DNA of 64,000 bases from contig NZ_JBAMDA010000001.1 in assembly GCF_036964665.1 (NCBI RefSeq), positions 682,001 through 746,000 on the forward strand, read 5' to 3'. The notes beneath the pieces are model-generated. The model had not been told where the DNA came from, did no database searches, and saw nothing but the letters and a program-made list of their open reading frames with translations. The DNA comes from Nitrobacter sp. NHB1 (GTDB lineage Bacteria; Pseudomonadota; Alphaproteobacteria; Rhizobiales; Xanthobacteraceae). This document shows, piece by piece, positions 10,801 to 19,406 of the stretch; the stretch's first letter is position 1; every line of letters begins with the position of its first letter. Position numbers and translations under genes: made by a program.

Positions 10801-10950
10801 CGCGCGAAACCGTCAAATATCGACCGCCGGCGAGATCGTGTTTGAATATGTCAGGCTTTTGAATACACACGTTTTTTGATGAAGTCCCGCCGACCTCGTC
10901 GGGGCAATGTGCCGATCGCCTCGTCAAATCCGGCCCCGGAGCCAGGACCC

Positions 10951-12168
10951 ATGGAAGAGTTTTATCGTATCCGCCGTCTGCCGCCTTACGTGTTCGAACA
11001 GGTCAACCGCGCCAAGGCGGCCGCACGGAACGCCGGAGCCGATATCATCGACCTCGGCATGGGCAACCCGGACCTGCCGACGCCGCCCCATGTCATCAAG
11101 AAGCTCAAGGAGACGCTGGGCAAGCCGAAGACCGACCGCTATTCGGCCTCGCGCGGCATTACCGGCCTGCGCAAGGCGCAAGCCGGCTACTATGCCCGCC
11201 GTTTCGGGGTCAAACTCAATCCCGACACGCAGATCGTGGCCACGCTCGGCTCCAAGGAAGGCTTTGCCAACGTCGCTCAGGCGATCACCGCGCCGGGCGA
11301 TGTCGTGCTGTGCCCGAACCCGAGCTACCCGATTCACGCATTCGGCTTTTTGATGGCGGGCGGCGTGATCCGCTCGGTGCCTTCAGCGCCGACGCCGGAT
11401 TTCTTCGCCGCCTGCGAGCGCGCGATCATCCATTCCATTCCGAAACCGATCGCGCTGATCGTCTGCTACCCGTCGAACCCGACGGCGCAGGTCGCGAGCC
11501 TCGATTTCTACAAGGACCTCGTGGCATTCGCGAAGAAGCACGAGATCTTCATCCTGTCCGACCTCGCATATTCCGAAGTCTATTTCGACGACAACCCGCC
11601 ACCCTCGGTGCTGCAGGTGCCCGGCGCGATCGACGTAACCGTGGAGTTCACGTCGATGTCGAAGACGTTCTCGATGGCCGGCTGGCGCATCGGCTTCGCC
11701 GTCGGCAACGAACGCATCATCGCAGCGCTCGCACGGGTCAAATCCTATCTCGATTATGGCGCGTTCACGCCGGTGCAGGTGGCGGCCACGGCCGCGCTGA
11801 ACGGCCCCGATGCCTGCATCCGCGAGATGCGCGAGACCTATCGCAAGCGCCGCGACGCGCTGGTGGAATCTTTCGGCCGCGCAGGATGGGTGATTCCGCC
11901 GCCTCAGGCCTCGATGTTCGCATGGGCGCCGTTGCCGGAGAAGTTCCGCGATCTCGGCAGCATGCAGTTCGCCACCCTGATGGTCGAGAAGTCCGGGGTC
12001 GTGGTCTCTCCCGGCGTCGCCTTCGGCGAGCACGGCGAGGGCTATGTCCGCATCGCCATGGTGGAAAACGAGCAGAGAATCCGCCAGGCCGCCCGCGGCG
12101 TGCGCCACTTCCTTGAAAGCGGCATCGAAACGTTGCACAACGTGGTTCCTCTCGCCAACCGGCGATAG
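10951..12168 (+). CDS. PLP-dependent aminotransferase, AlaC / LL-DAP aminotransferase-like
   Basis: 405 residues from ATG 10951, which gives the typical family N-terminus (M-E-E-F-Y-R-I-R-R-L-P-P-Y-V-F); an in-frame ATG at 10879 would add 24 atypical residues. Class I fold: substrate motif D-L-G-M-G-N-P-D-L-P-T-P-P, N-P-T-A-Q in the cofactor region, PLP lysine in S-M-S-K-T-F-S-M-A-G-W-R. Relatives make alanine/glutamate from pyruvate or act on branched-chain and diaminopimelate substrates. It lies 82 bp upstream of hom, an arrangement common in alphaproteobacteria and consistent with an aspartate-family or alanine role. Confidence 0.9.
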   Translation: MEEFYRIRRLPPYVFEQVNRAKAAARNAGADIIDLGMGNPDLPTPPHVIKKLKETLGKPKTDRYSASRGITGLRKAQAGYYARRFGVKLNPDTQIVATLGSKEGFANVAQAITAPGDVVLCPNPSYPIHAFGFLMAGGVIRSVPSAPTPDFFAACERAIIHSIPKPIALIVCYPSNPTAQVASLDFYKDLVAFAKKHEIFILSDLAYSEVYFDDNPPPSVLQVPGAIDVTVEFTSMSKTFSMAGWRIGFAVGNERIIAALARVKSYLDYGAFTPVQVAATAALNGPDACIREMRETYRKRRDALVESFGRAGWVIPPPQASMFAWAPLPEKFRDLGSMQFATLMVEKSGVVVSPGVAFGEHGEGYVRIAMVENEQRIRQAARGVRHFLESGIETLHNVVPLANRR

Positions 12169-12250
12169 GCGCCAGTCCAGAGAAAGGCCTTTCGGTCTTT
12201 TGGGCTGGTTCGTGCCTTGCAACACCGGTTTTTCCAGCAGGTTTCCTGAC

Positions 12251-13573
12251 ATGGTCGCACCCCTGAAAGTGGGCATCGCGGGGCTCGGCACTGTGGGGTC
12301 CGCGGTCGTCCGTCTCATCGAGCAGCAGGGCCGCGCGCTGTCGGCGCGCTGCGGTCGCGGCGTTCGCGTGGTCGCCGTCGCCGCGCGCTCGAAGGTCAAG
12401 AAGCGCGACCTCGACCTACGCGGCATTGCGTGGGCCAAAGATGCGCTGGCGCTGGCGAACGATCCCGGCATCGACTGCTTCGTCGAACTGATGGGCGGTT
12501 CGGACGACCCGGCGCGATCCGCGATCGAGGCAGCCCTGAAATCCGGCAAGCCGGTGGTGACGGCCAACAAGGCGCTGATCGCCAAGCACGGCCTGCGGCT
12601 CGCCGCTCTCGCCGAGCAACACGGCGGCGCGTTGAACTACGAGGCTGCGGTCGGCGCCGCCATTCCCGTCATCAAGACGCTGCGGGAAGGACTGACGGGC
12701 ACCACGATCAATCGCGTCTACGGCATCCTCAACGGAACCTGCAACTACATCCTGACGCGGATGGAGCGGGAAGGCCTGTCGTTCGCCGAATGCCTGAAGG
12801 AGGCCCAGCGTCTCGGATATGCCGAAGCCGATCCGTCGTTCGACGTCGACGGTCACGACACCGCGCAGAAGCTGTCGATTCTGGCGAGCCTCGCCTTCGG
12901 CACGCGCGTCGCGCAGAGTTCCGTCTATGTCGAAGGCATTTCGTCGATTGCGCCGGAAGATCTTCGCGCAGCGGAAGAACTCGGCTACCGCGTCAAGCTG
13001 CTCGGGGTCGCGGTACGGACCGCCAAGGGCATCGAGCAGCGGGTGCATCCGACCATGGTGCCGAAGACGTCGTCGATCGCGCAGGTCATGGGTGTCACCA
13101 ATGCGGTGACCATCGACGGCGAGGGCATCCCGCCGATCACGCTTGTCGGTCCCGGCGCCGGCGGCGCCGCGACGGCGTCCGCCGTGGTTGCCGATATCGC
13201 CGATGTCGCGTGCGGCATCCGCGCCCTGCCGTTCGGTCGGCCCGCGGAGCGGTTGCGCGCGACGAAGAAGGCGCCGATGGAGCGCCACGAGGGCGGCTAT
13301 TACATCCGGCTGATGGCGCGCGACTTCGCCGGCACCGCCGCGACCATCGCCACCCGGCTGGCGGAGCAGAAGATTTCGATCGAATCGATCGTCCAGCGCC
13401 ATCCCAATGGCAAGCTGGATATAACGGAGTCCGGCAAGCCGGCCGCGCCGGTTCCGGTGATTTTGATAACGTATGCGACCAGCGAGGATGCGGTGCACCG
13501 CGCGCTCCATGCGGTGCGGGCGGACAAGGTCATCACCGGCCGTCCGCAGGTCATACGCATCGAGAAGAACTGA
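12251..13573 (+). CDS. hom: Homoserine dehydrogenase
   Basis: 440 residues from ATG 12251; upstream frame extension overlaps the previous gene and is not homologous. It reduces aspartate semialdehyde to homoserine with NAD(P)H, feeding threonine and methionine. Nucleotide-binding G-I-A-G-L-G-T-V-G-S-A lies at about 8-18, the V-V-T-A-N-K-A-L region near 100, the G-I-L-N-G-T-C-N-Y-I-L-T signature near 160, and A-D-P-S-F-D-V-D-G-H-D-T near 190-200. A C-terminal ACT domain (about 350-430, Y-Y-I-R-L-M-A-R-D) suggests threonine feedback. Probably co-transcribed with the aminotransferase. Confidence 0.96.
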   Translation: MVAPLKVGIAGLGTVGSAVVRLIEQQGRALSARCGRGVRVVAVAARSKVKKRDLDLRGIAWAKDALALANDPGIDCFVELMGGSDDPARSAIEAALKSGKPVVTANKALIAKHGLRLAALAEQHGGALNYEAAVGAAIPVIKTLREGLTGTTINRVYGILNGTCNYILTRMEREGLSFAECLKEAQRLGYAEADPSFDVDGHDTAQKLSILASLAFGTRVAQSSVYVEGISSIAPEDLRAAEELGYRVKLLGVAVRTAKGIEQRVHPTMVPKTSSIAQVMGVTNAVTIDGEGIPPITLVGPGAGGAATASAVVADIADVACGIRALPFGRPAERLRATKKAPMERHEGGYYIRLMARDFAGTAATIATRLAEQKISIESIVQRHPNGKLDITESGKPAAPVPVILITYATSEDAVHRALHAVRADKVITGRPQVIRIEKN

Positions 13574-13594
13574 ACGAAAATGCGTGCGGACACG

Positions 13595-13743
13595 CTAGAG
13601 CGGGATAAAATGAGTTTGGATCGTCGTTATTGCGAGGAGCGGAAGCGACGAAGCAATCCAGTCTTTCGGAGTGGCTCCTGGATTGCTTCGCTTCGCTCGC
13701 AATGACGGGGAAGCTGATCTGACCTCAAGTCATCACGATCTAG
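13595..13743. repeat. Nested palindromic repeat (CTAG-bounded element with inner REP)
   Basis: The outer element is bounded by CTAG at 13595-13598 and 13740-13743, with related inverted arms (CTAGAGCGGGAT... and, reversed, CTAGATCGTGAT...). It is interrupted by an inner palindrome, 13626-13661 against 13678-13707, whose arms pair through ATTGCGAG...GAAGCAATCCAG. The inner unit is repeated at 47795-47873. It lies between hom and glpX. Confidence 0.8.
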
Positions 13744-13836
13744 TGGTCCGTTTCGTATCGCGAGCCCGCAGCAGGTGGATAGCGAATGTCAAATCCACTC
13801 CACTAGCCCGACACGCTGTCCGAGGGAGTTGAGACG

Positions 13837-14832
13837 ATGCCGACACAAACGTCCGTCCAGCCAGAGCGAGTGCTGGGGCGCCTCCTGACGCTGGAGATCG
13901 TGCGCGTAACGGAGCGGGCGGCGGTGTCGGCGGCGCGTCTGCGCGGGCGCGGCATGGAAAAGGCGTCCGATCAGGCCGCGGTCGATGCGATGCGGCGCGA
14001 ACTCAACAAATTGCCGATCGACGGCACGGTCGTGATCGGCGAGGGCGAGATCGACGAGGCGCCGATGCTGTTCATCGGCGAGAAGGTCGGCAACACACAC
14101 GGCCCGCAGGTCGATATCGCCGTCGATCCGCTCGAGGGGACCGTGCTGTGCGCCAAGAACATGCCGGGTGCGATCGCCACCATCGCGATGGCCGAAGGCG
14201 GCACGCTGCTCCACGCGCCGGACTGCTACATGGACAAGATCGGGATAGGTCCCGGCTATCCCAAGGGCACGGTGGATCTCGACGCGCCGGTGGAAGAGAA
14301 CATCATCAATCTGGCCAAGGCCAAGGGGGTCAAGCCGACCGAGATCACCGCGATCCTGCTCGACCGGCCCCGCCACGCCGCGAAGATCGCAGCACTCCGC
14401 AAGCTCGGCGCCGCGGTGACGCTCATCAGCGATGGCGACGTCGCCGGCGTCATCCATACCGCGGAGCGACGAACGGGAATCGACATCTATCTCGGCAGCG
14501 GCGGCGCACCGGAAGGCGTCCTGTCGGCGGCTGCGCTGCGCTGCATCGGCGGCCAGATGCAGACCCGTCTCATCATCGACAGCGAGGCATTACGCGAGCG
14601 GACCCTTCAAATGGGTATCATGGATGCCAGGAAGAAGTACGAGATCTGCGACATGGTGAAAGGCGATTGCCTGTTCGCCGCCACAGGAGTGACGTCGGGC
14701 TCGCTGCTGTCCGGCGTCCGGTTCCGCAAGGGCGTGATCGAGACCGATACGGTGGTGATGCGCTCGGTGACCGGCACCGTGCGCCGCATCAAGGCCGAGC
14801 ACCGGCAACTGGACAAATTTCACCTGGATTGA
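13837..14832 (+). CDS. glpX: Class II fructose-1,6-bisphosphatase
   Basis: 331 residues, full GlpX length. It hydrolyses fructose-1,6-bisphosphate in gluconeogenesis or, in autotrophs, the Calvin cycle (some relatives also use sedoheptulose bisphosphate). Metal and substrate motifs are visible: I-G-E-G-E-I-D-E-A-P-M-L near 67-78, D-P-L-E-G-T near 96-101, the lithium-sensitive-phosphatase-like D-V-A-G-V-I, and G-S-G-G-A-P-E-G near 220. Gene order hom-glpX-recJ is shared by related genomes. No Calvin-cycle genes are nearby, so a specifically autotrophic role is unsupported. Confidence 0.95.
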   Translation: MPTQTSVQPERVLGRLLTLEIVRVTERAAVSAARLRGRGMEKASDQAAVDAMRRELNKLPIDGTVVIGEGEIDEAPMLFIGEKVGNTHGPQVDIAVDPLEGTVLCAKNMPGAIATIAMAEGGTLLHAPDCYMDKIGIGPGYPKGTVDLDAPVEENIINLAKAKGVKPTEITAILLDRPRHAAKIAALRKLGAAVTLISDGDVAGVIHTAERRTGIDIYLGSGGAPEGVLSAAALRCIGGQMQTRLIIDSEALRERTLQMGIMDARKKYEICDMVKGDCLFAATGVTSGSLLSGVRFRKGVIETDTVVMRSVTGTVRRIKAEHRQLDKFHLD

Positions 14833-14896
14833 GGTATGCCAAAGGCTGGCGACATTGTCGCCAACACCGCGGCTATCGCAAGGTACGGACGACATC

Positions 14897-16738
14897 ATGA
14901 CCTTGCCCGCCTCCGCATTGCCGGTCGAAGCGCCTGACGCCTTTCTCGGCGTATCGCATTCGGCGACCGGGCGTCTGTGGCGGGATCGCCTCGATGCGCG
15001 GGGCGCGGCGCGCGCGCTGGCGATCGCCCAGCGCCACCAGTTGCCGGAGATGCTGGCGCGCGTGATCGCCGGGCGGGGCGTCGAGGTCGATGCGGTCCCG
15101 GATTTTCTCGACCCCACCATCCGCCGGCTGATGCCCGATCCCTTCACCGTGACGCAGATGGAGGCGGCAGCCAGGCGGCTCGCCGATGCCGCGATGCACG
15201 GCGAGACGGTCGCGATCTTCGGCGATTACGATGTTGACGGCGCAACCTCGGCAGCGCTGCTCGCCTGGCATCTGCGTCATTGCGGGCTGGATCCGCTGAT
15301 TCATATCCCCGACCGGATATTTGAGGGCTATGGCCCGAACGTTGATGCGATCAACGCGCTTGCGGCCAGGGGCGCGACGCTGCTGGTGACGGTCGACTGC
15401 GGCACCACGAGCATCGAGCCATTGGCTGTTGCGAAACAGCAGGGCATGTCGGTCGTGGTGATCGATCATCACCAGTGCGGCGACGATCTGCCCGAGGTCG
15501 AGGCACTGGTGAATCCGAACCGACCGGACGATCTCTCCGGCCTCGGACATCTCGCCGCCGTCGGTCTCGTATTGGTGACGCTGGTCGCGTTGAACCGCGA
15601 GCTGCGCCAGCGCGGCTTCTGGACCGGCGAGCGACCCGAGCCTGATCTCCTGAACATGCTGCATCACGTCGCGCTCGGAACGGTCGCCGATGTCGCGCCG
15701 TTGACCGGCCTCAACCGTGCCTTCGTCGCGAAGGGGTTGATCGCGCTGCGTCGCCGCGATCATGTCGGTCACACCGCACTGATGGATGTCGCGCGGCTGA
15801 ACGGTCCGCCGGAAGCCTGGCATCTCGGTTTCATGCTGGGACCGCGCATCAATGCCGGGGGCCGGATCGGACGCGCCGATCTCGGCGTGCGGTTGCTGCT
15901 GGAAGGCGACGTCTCGGAAGCGGCACGGATCGCCGCCGAACTCGATCGCCTCAACGCCGAGCGCCGCGTGATCGAGCAGGCGGCCGAAGCGCAGGCGGAA
16001 GCGGAGGCGCTGGCCTCGCTCGGTCTTGAGGACAAGGGTGCCGTCATCGTCACGGCGTCCGAGGGCTGGCATCCCGGCGTCGTCGGTCTCGTCGCGTCGC
16101 GGCTGAAGGACAAGTTTTCCCGGCCAGCTTTTGTTGTGGCGCTGGAGCCGGGCGGCATCGGCACCGGATCGGGCCGCTCCATCGGCGGCGTCGATCTCGG
16201 CAAGGCGGTGCGGCAGGCCGTGACCGACGGCGTGCTGCTCAAGGGCGGCGGTCACGCCATGGCGGCGGGCGTGACGCTGCGCAAGGAGCGGCTGGCGGAA
16301 TTCCGCGCCTACATGGAAAAGGCGCTCGCCGCCGATGTCGCGCGGTCGCGTCATGTCCGCGAACTCTTCATCGATGGCGCGATCAGCGCGCGGGCCGTGA
16401 CGCCCGAGTTCGTGGCGACGCTCAATCGCGCGGGGCCGTTCGGCGCGGGCAATCCGGAGCCGGTGGTGGCGTTGCCGTCGCACCAGTTGATCTATGCTGA
16501 CGAGGTCGGGCAGGCGCACCTTCGGCTGCGATTGAAATCCGGTGACGGGACTATCGTGAACGGCATCGCGTTTCGCGCGATCGGTCAACCGCTCGGCAAC
16601 GCGCTGACGCAAATGCGCGGCCAGCCGCTGCATGTGGCGGGATCGCTGGCGGTGGACCGCTGGCAGGGCACGGAGCGCGTGCAGTTGCGTGTGACGGACG
16701 TGGCGGTGCCCGACCCCGGGCCGGCGACAATTCGCTGA
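14897..16738 (+). CDS. recJ: Single-stranded-DNA-specific 5'-3' exonuclease
   Basis: 613 residues from ATG 14897 (a TTG at 14855 would add 14 residues). RecJ degrades ssDNA 5'-3' in recombination and mismatch repair. DHH phosphoesterase motifs: F-G-D-Y-D-V-D-G-A-T-S near 108-118, V-D-C-G-T-T near 170, the D-H-H-Q signature near 190, and the DHHA1 motif G-G-G-H-A-M-A-A-G near 450-458, followed by the OB-fold tail (H-L-R-L-R-L-K-S-G-D-G). All catalytic segments appear intact. It is separated from glpX by 64 bp on the same strand. Confidence 0.95.
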   Translation: MTLPASALPVEAPDAFLGVSHSATGRLWRDRLDARGAARALAIAQRHQLPEMLARVIAGRGVEVDAVPDFLDPTIRRLMPDPFTVTQMEAAARRLADAAMHGETVAIFGDYDVDGATSAALLAWHLRHCGLDPLIHIPDRIFEGYGPNVDAINALAARGATLLVTVDCGTTSIEPLAVAKQQGMSVVVIDHHQCGDDLPEVEALVNPNRPDDLSGLGHLAAVGLVLVTLVALNRELRQRGFWTGERPEPDLLNMLHHVALGTVADVAPLTGLNRAFVAKGLIALRRRDHVGHTALMDVARLNGPPEAWHLGFMLGPRINAGGRIGRADLGVRLLLEGDVSEAARIAAELDRLNAERRVIEQAAEAQAEAEALASLGLEDKGAVIVTASEGWHPGVVGLVASRLKDKFSRPAFVVALEPGGIGTGSGRSIGGVDLGKAVRQAVTDGVLLKGGGHAMAAGVTLRKERLAEFRAYMEKALAADVARSRHVRELFIDGAISARAVTPEFVATLNRAGPFGAGNPEPVVALPSHQLIYADEVGQAHLRLRLKSGDGTIVNGIAFRAIGQPLGNALTQMRGQPLHVAGSLAVDRWQGTERVQLRVTDVAVPDPGPATIR

Positions 16739-16831
16739 CACCCGTTATTTGAGTCAAAGCCGATTTGCGTCGGCGTGGCGCATTATGGCAACGAGGGTCA
16801 CCGTCAACACCACGGCGAAAGGAGTCCGACG

Positions 16832-17254
16832 ATGCCCGGCAAGCTGGAAAAGCAGCATTTTCAATATGCGGAATGGTCGAAAACCTCGTTTTCCGAGGTC
16901 GTCAGCGTCAAGGGACCGGGGAAGCTGCTGTTCCTGTCGGGAATCGGCGCCGAGGACACGGGCGACGCGCCGGGTGTGATCCACCATCACGGCGACGTCT
17001 ACCAGCAGACGCGGCTGGCCTACAAGAAAGCGGCGACGGTGCTTGCCAGGCATGGCGCGACGCTTGCCGACGTGGTCAAGATCAGCGCCTACCTGCTCGA
17101 CGTGCGCGAGGCGCCAAACTATCACCGCGCCCGCGCCGAGGCGTTCAAGGATGTGGCCGGCCTGCCAGCACACACGTTCCTGTTCATCAACAATCTGGCG
17201 TGGCCCGGCATGTTGGTCGAGGTCGATCTCACCGCGGTTGTGGCCGAGAGCTAG
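16832..17254 (+). CDS. Rid-family protein (RidA/YjgF/UK114 superfamily) lacking the catalytic Arg
   Basis: 140 residues from ATG 16832, with AAAGGAG at 16818-16824. The fold is recognised by L-F-L-S-G-I-G-A-E-D, D-V-Y-Q-Q-T-R-L-A-Y and V-V-K-I-S-A-Y-L-L-D, and the closing V-E-V-D-L-T-A-V-V. In RidA the imine-hydrolysing arginine sits in P-A-R-S; the corresponding segment here reads P-A-H-T, as in other Rid subfamilies without that activity. The function is therefore open. Its TAG stop (17252-17254) is part of the CTAG target site of the neighbouring IS, which leaves the coding sequence intact. Confidence 0.87.
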   Translation: MPGKLEKQHFQYAEWSKTSFSEVVSVKGPGKLLFLSGIGAEDTGDAPGVIHHHGDVYQQTRLAYKKAATVLARHGATLADVVKISAYLLDVREAPNYHRARAEAFKDVAGLPAHTFLFINNLAWPGMLVEVDLTAVVAES

Positions 17255-17270
17255 GGTCAGGACTCATTGA

Positions 17271-17702
17271 TCAGAGCCAAAAGATGACGGCGGCTGCGAT
17301 GCAGATGGCTGACAAGAAGGTATGGGCGCATCGGTCGTAGCGTGTATGGATGCGCCGCCAGTCCTTCAGCCTGCCGAACATGTTCTCGATCTTGTGGCGC
17401 TGGCGATAGAGCACACGATCATGCTCGATCGGCGTCTTGCGATTGGACTTCGACGGAATGCATGCCGTGATGCCGCGCGCGGCAAGCGCCTGGCGGAACC
17501 AGTCGGCGTCGTAGCCCTTGTCGCCGAGCAACTGCCTAGCGGGCGGTAACGCATCGAGCATCAATGCAGCGCCCTTGTAATCGCTCATCTGGCCTTCGCT
17601 GAGCAGCAGGATGACGGGACGTCCCTGACCATCGCATACGGCGTGCAGCTTCGAGTTCAGGCCGCCCTTGGTGCGCCCGATACGCCTGGGAACAGGCCCT
17701 TT
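17271..17702 (-). CDS. IS5-family transposase, C-terminal half (orfB frame)
   Basis: This frame continues the transposase from the slip site near 17702 and ends at 17271. It begins K-G-P-V-P-R-R-I-G-R-T-K-G-G-L-N-S-K and carries the second catalytic Asp in L-G-D-K-G-Y-D-A-D and the catalytic Glu in H-K-I-E-N-M-F-G-R-L-K-D-W-R-R, as in IS427-group enzymes. An ATG at 17588 exists, but starting there would lose conserved sequence, so expression is probably through a -1 frameshift from orfA, giving about 251 residues in total. Confidence 0.85.
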   Translation of the reverse strand, partial: KGPVPRRIGRTKGGLNSKLHAVCDGQGRPVILLLSEGQMSDYKGAALMLDALPPARQLLGDKGYDADWFRQALAARGITACIPSKSNRKTPIEHDRVLYRQRHKIENMFGRLKDWRRIHTRYDRCAHTFLSAICIAAAVIFWL

Positions 17703-18025
17703 TTAAAAAGGCTCGCAGCGGTGCGATGCGCCTTTAAATGCGTGGCATCGATCATCAACCGGGATGGTTTGCCGGCCTTGCGGGCCAGTTCGGCGAAGAT
17801 TTTATTGAACACGCCGAGCCGGCTCCAGCGCACGAACCGATTGTAGATGGTCTTGTGCGGGCCATACTCGCGCGGCGCATCGCGCCAGCGCAGCCCGTTT
17901 CTGATGACGAAGATGATGCCGCTGATCACCCGCCGGTCATCGACCCTCGCGATCCCGTGCGATAACGGAAAATACGGTTCGATCCGGCGCATCTGCGCCT
18001 CTGACAGCAAAAACAAATCAGTCAT
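17657..18025 (-). CDS. IS5-family transposase, N-terminal half (orfA frame)
   Basis: Starts at ATG 18025 (M-T-D-L-F-L-L-S), the usual start of this transposase group; an upstream ATG at 18070 adds 15 residues. It contains the DUF4096-type N-terminal domain (G-L-R-W-R-D-A-P ... G-P-H-K-T-I-Y-N-R) and the first catalytic Asp in L-M-I-D-A-T-H-L-K-A-H. The zero frame stops at 17657 shortly after a T5A5G3 tract (17697-17709), where slipping back one base joins orfB. The tract has only five A, one fewer than the classic A6G slip site, so efficiency is uncertain. Confidence 0.85.
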   Translation of the reverse strand: MTDLFLLSEAQMRRIEPYFPLSHGIARVDDRRVISGIIFVIRNGLRWRDAPREYGPHKTIYNRFVRWSRLGVFNKIFAELARKAGKPSRLMIDATHLKAHRTAASLFKKGLFPGVSGAPRAA

Positions 18026-18113
18026 GGCGGCGTCTCCCTCACGACACCAGTGAATCAGCCAATCAGGCAAACCGCAAGAAAATTAATGGGTCCTGATCCT
18101 AGATTAGTCTAAG

Positions 18114-19337
18114 TCAGCCGCCGCGCCGCAGCCGCGCCAAAACCTCGAGTCCGGCATAGCCGTCGGCCGGCAATCCGACGCGGGCCTGAAAATCCTTCAC
18201 CGCCTGCATGGTTGCGTTGCCGACGCGGCCGTCGGTGCCGCCGGTATCGAAGCCGGCCCTGGTCAGACGCGTCTGCACTTCCTGCACTTCCGCGAGCGTG
18301 AGTATGCGTTCCGAACCGGGGAAAGGCTGGATGAAAGGCGGCGCCCCGAGAATGCGATCGCCGAGATGGCAGATCGCCAGCGTATAATTCATCGACGGAT
18401 TGTAGCTGCGCACGGCGAAGAAATTCGGTCCCAGCAGGAATGCCGGACCGTCCGGTTCCGGGACCCAGAGTTTGGCCGACGCATTCGGCTGCGGAAACGG
18501 CTTGCCGTCGGCGCGATGCACGCCGGCGGTGGACCACGCGGCATAGGTGCGGCTGGCGCTTGCGCCGCGCGATGCGCGCACTTCATATCCCCAATGCTCG
18601 CCGCGATGATATCGTCCACGCTTGATAAGATAACGCGCGGTCGAGCCCAGCGCGTCGTCGGGTTTTCCAAACGGCGAGACCCGGCCGTCATGGTCATAGT
18701 CCATGCCGACATTGAGCCAGACCTCGGGCATCCATTGGGTGTGTCCCATCGCACCGGCCCACGAGCCGCGCATCTCCTGGGGCGTGCTCCAGCCCTTGTC
18801 CACGATGCGCAGCGCGTTGATCAGTTCGGTTTCCCAATAGCGGCGGCGGCGCGGCTCGTTCCAGGCGAGCGCCGCCAGCGAAGGAAACACCGGGCGCATG
18901 TGGTTCTTCTGCACCAGCGGGTCACCGAACGCGGATTCGACGCCCCACAACGCCAGCAGCGTGCCGCGCTCGACGCCGAAATCGCGCTCGATCCGCGCGA
19001 ACAGAGCCTCGTTCTTCCGCAGCGCCTCCTTGCCGGCGATGATGCGCCAGTCCGAGACGCGGCGGTTGATGTACTGCCAGGTCTTTTCGTGGAACTCCGG
19101 CTGTTTGCGCATCTGCTTGAAAACGCTCATGTCCGGCTCGATCCGGTCCATGCAGCGGCTCCAGGTCGCGTCTGAGATGCCCTTGGACAGCGCGCGGGCG
19201 CGGAATTTGTCGCGCCACTGCTCGAAGCCCTGAGGCATGGCTGCGAGAGCCGGGAAGGGCGCGAGCGCCGCCACTGCGCCGAGACATTGCAGCGCACCGC
19301 GCCGGCTGAGCCGAATTCGAGAATCGAGGGTTTTCAT
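18114..19337 (-). CDS. mltB: Lytic murein transglycosylase, MltB type, with peptidoglycan-binding domain
   Basis: 407 residues. It cleaves peptidoglycan glycan strands to anhydromuropeptides in the periplasm. The N-terminus has S-R-R-G-A-L-Q followed by a hydrophobic stretch and A-L-A, resembling a Tat signal rather than an MltB lipobox. The catalytic domain has W-G-V-E-S-A-F-G-D (catalytic Glu near 134) and W-A-G-A-M-G-H-T-Q-W-M-P. The C-terminal 60 residues form a PG_binding_1 domain (L-T-R-A-G-F-D-T-G-G-T-D-G-R-V-G-N-A-T). Its stop lies 15 bp from the IS. Confidence 0.92.
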   Translation of the reverse strand: MKTLDSRIRLSRRGALQCLGAVAALAPFPALAAMPQGFEQWRDKFRARALSKGISDATWSRCMDRIEPDMSVFKQMRKQPEFHEKTWQYINRRVSDWRIIAGKEALRKNEALFARIERDFGVERGTLLALWGVESAFGDPLVQKNHMRPVFPSLAALAWNEPRRRRYWETELINALRIVDKGWSTPQEMRGSWAGAMGHTQWMPEVWLNVGMDYDHDGRVSPFGKPDDALGSTARYLIKRGRYHRGEHWGYEVRASRGASASRTYAAWSTAGVHRADGKPFPQPNASAKLWVPEPDGPAFLLGPNFFAVRSYNPSMNYTLAICHLGDRILGAPPFIQPFPGSERILTLAEVQEVQTRLTRAGFDTGGTDGRVGNATMQAVKDFQARVGLPADGYAGLEVLARLRRGG

Positions 19338-19406
19338 GTGGTGAGCTTAACGGAGGGGAGTGTCCGGCGGCAAAGGTTCATTGCGTCGCGGGAACTTCAG
19401 CTTTCC

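Larger units (their letters stand above)
17255..18098 (-). mobile_element. IS5-family (IS427-like) insertion sequence, 844 bp, complete
   Basis: Both ends are visible: terminal inverted repeats of about 17 bp (GGTCAGGACTCATTGAT at the left and, reversed from the right, GATCAGGACCCATTAAT; 14 of 17 identical). Flanking direct repeats CTAG at 17251-17254 and 18099-18102 are the target duplication. It encodes a two-frame DDE transposase on the minus strand. Before insertion the Rid and MltB genes would have been convergent with only about 11 bp between their stops. Intact ends and target duplication suggest a fairly recent insertion. Confidence 0.93.

Noticed and set aside
13595-13743. CRISPR-like or tRNA-like structure between hom and glpX
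   Set aside because: There is a single palindrome with no spaced repeats, and no cloverleaf; it fits nested REP elements.
14873-16741. A 622-codon minus-strand frame opposite recJ
   Set aside because: recJ carries all DHH motifs; the opposite frame has the Arg/His/Gln composition of a shadow.
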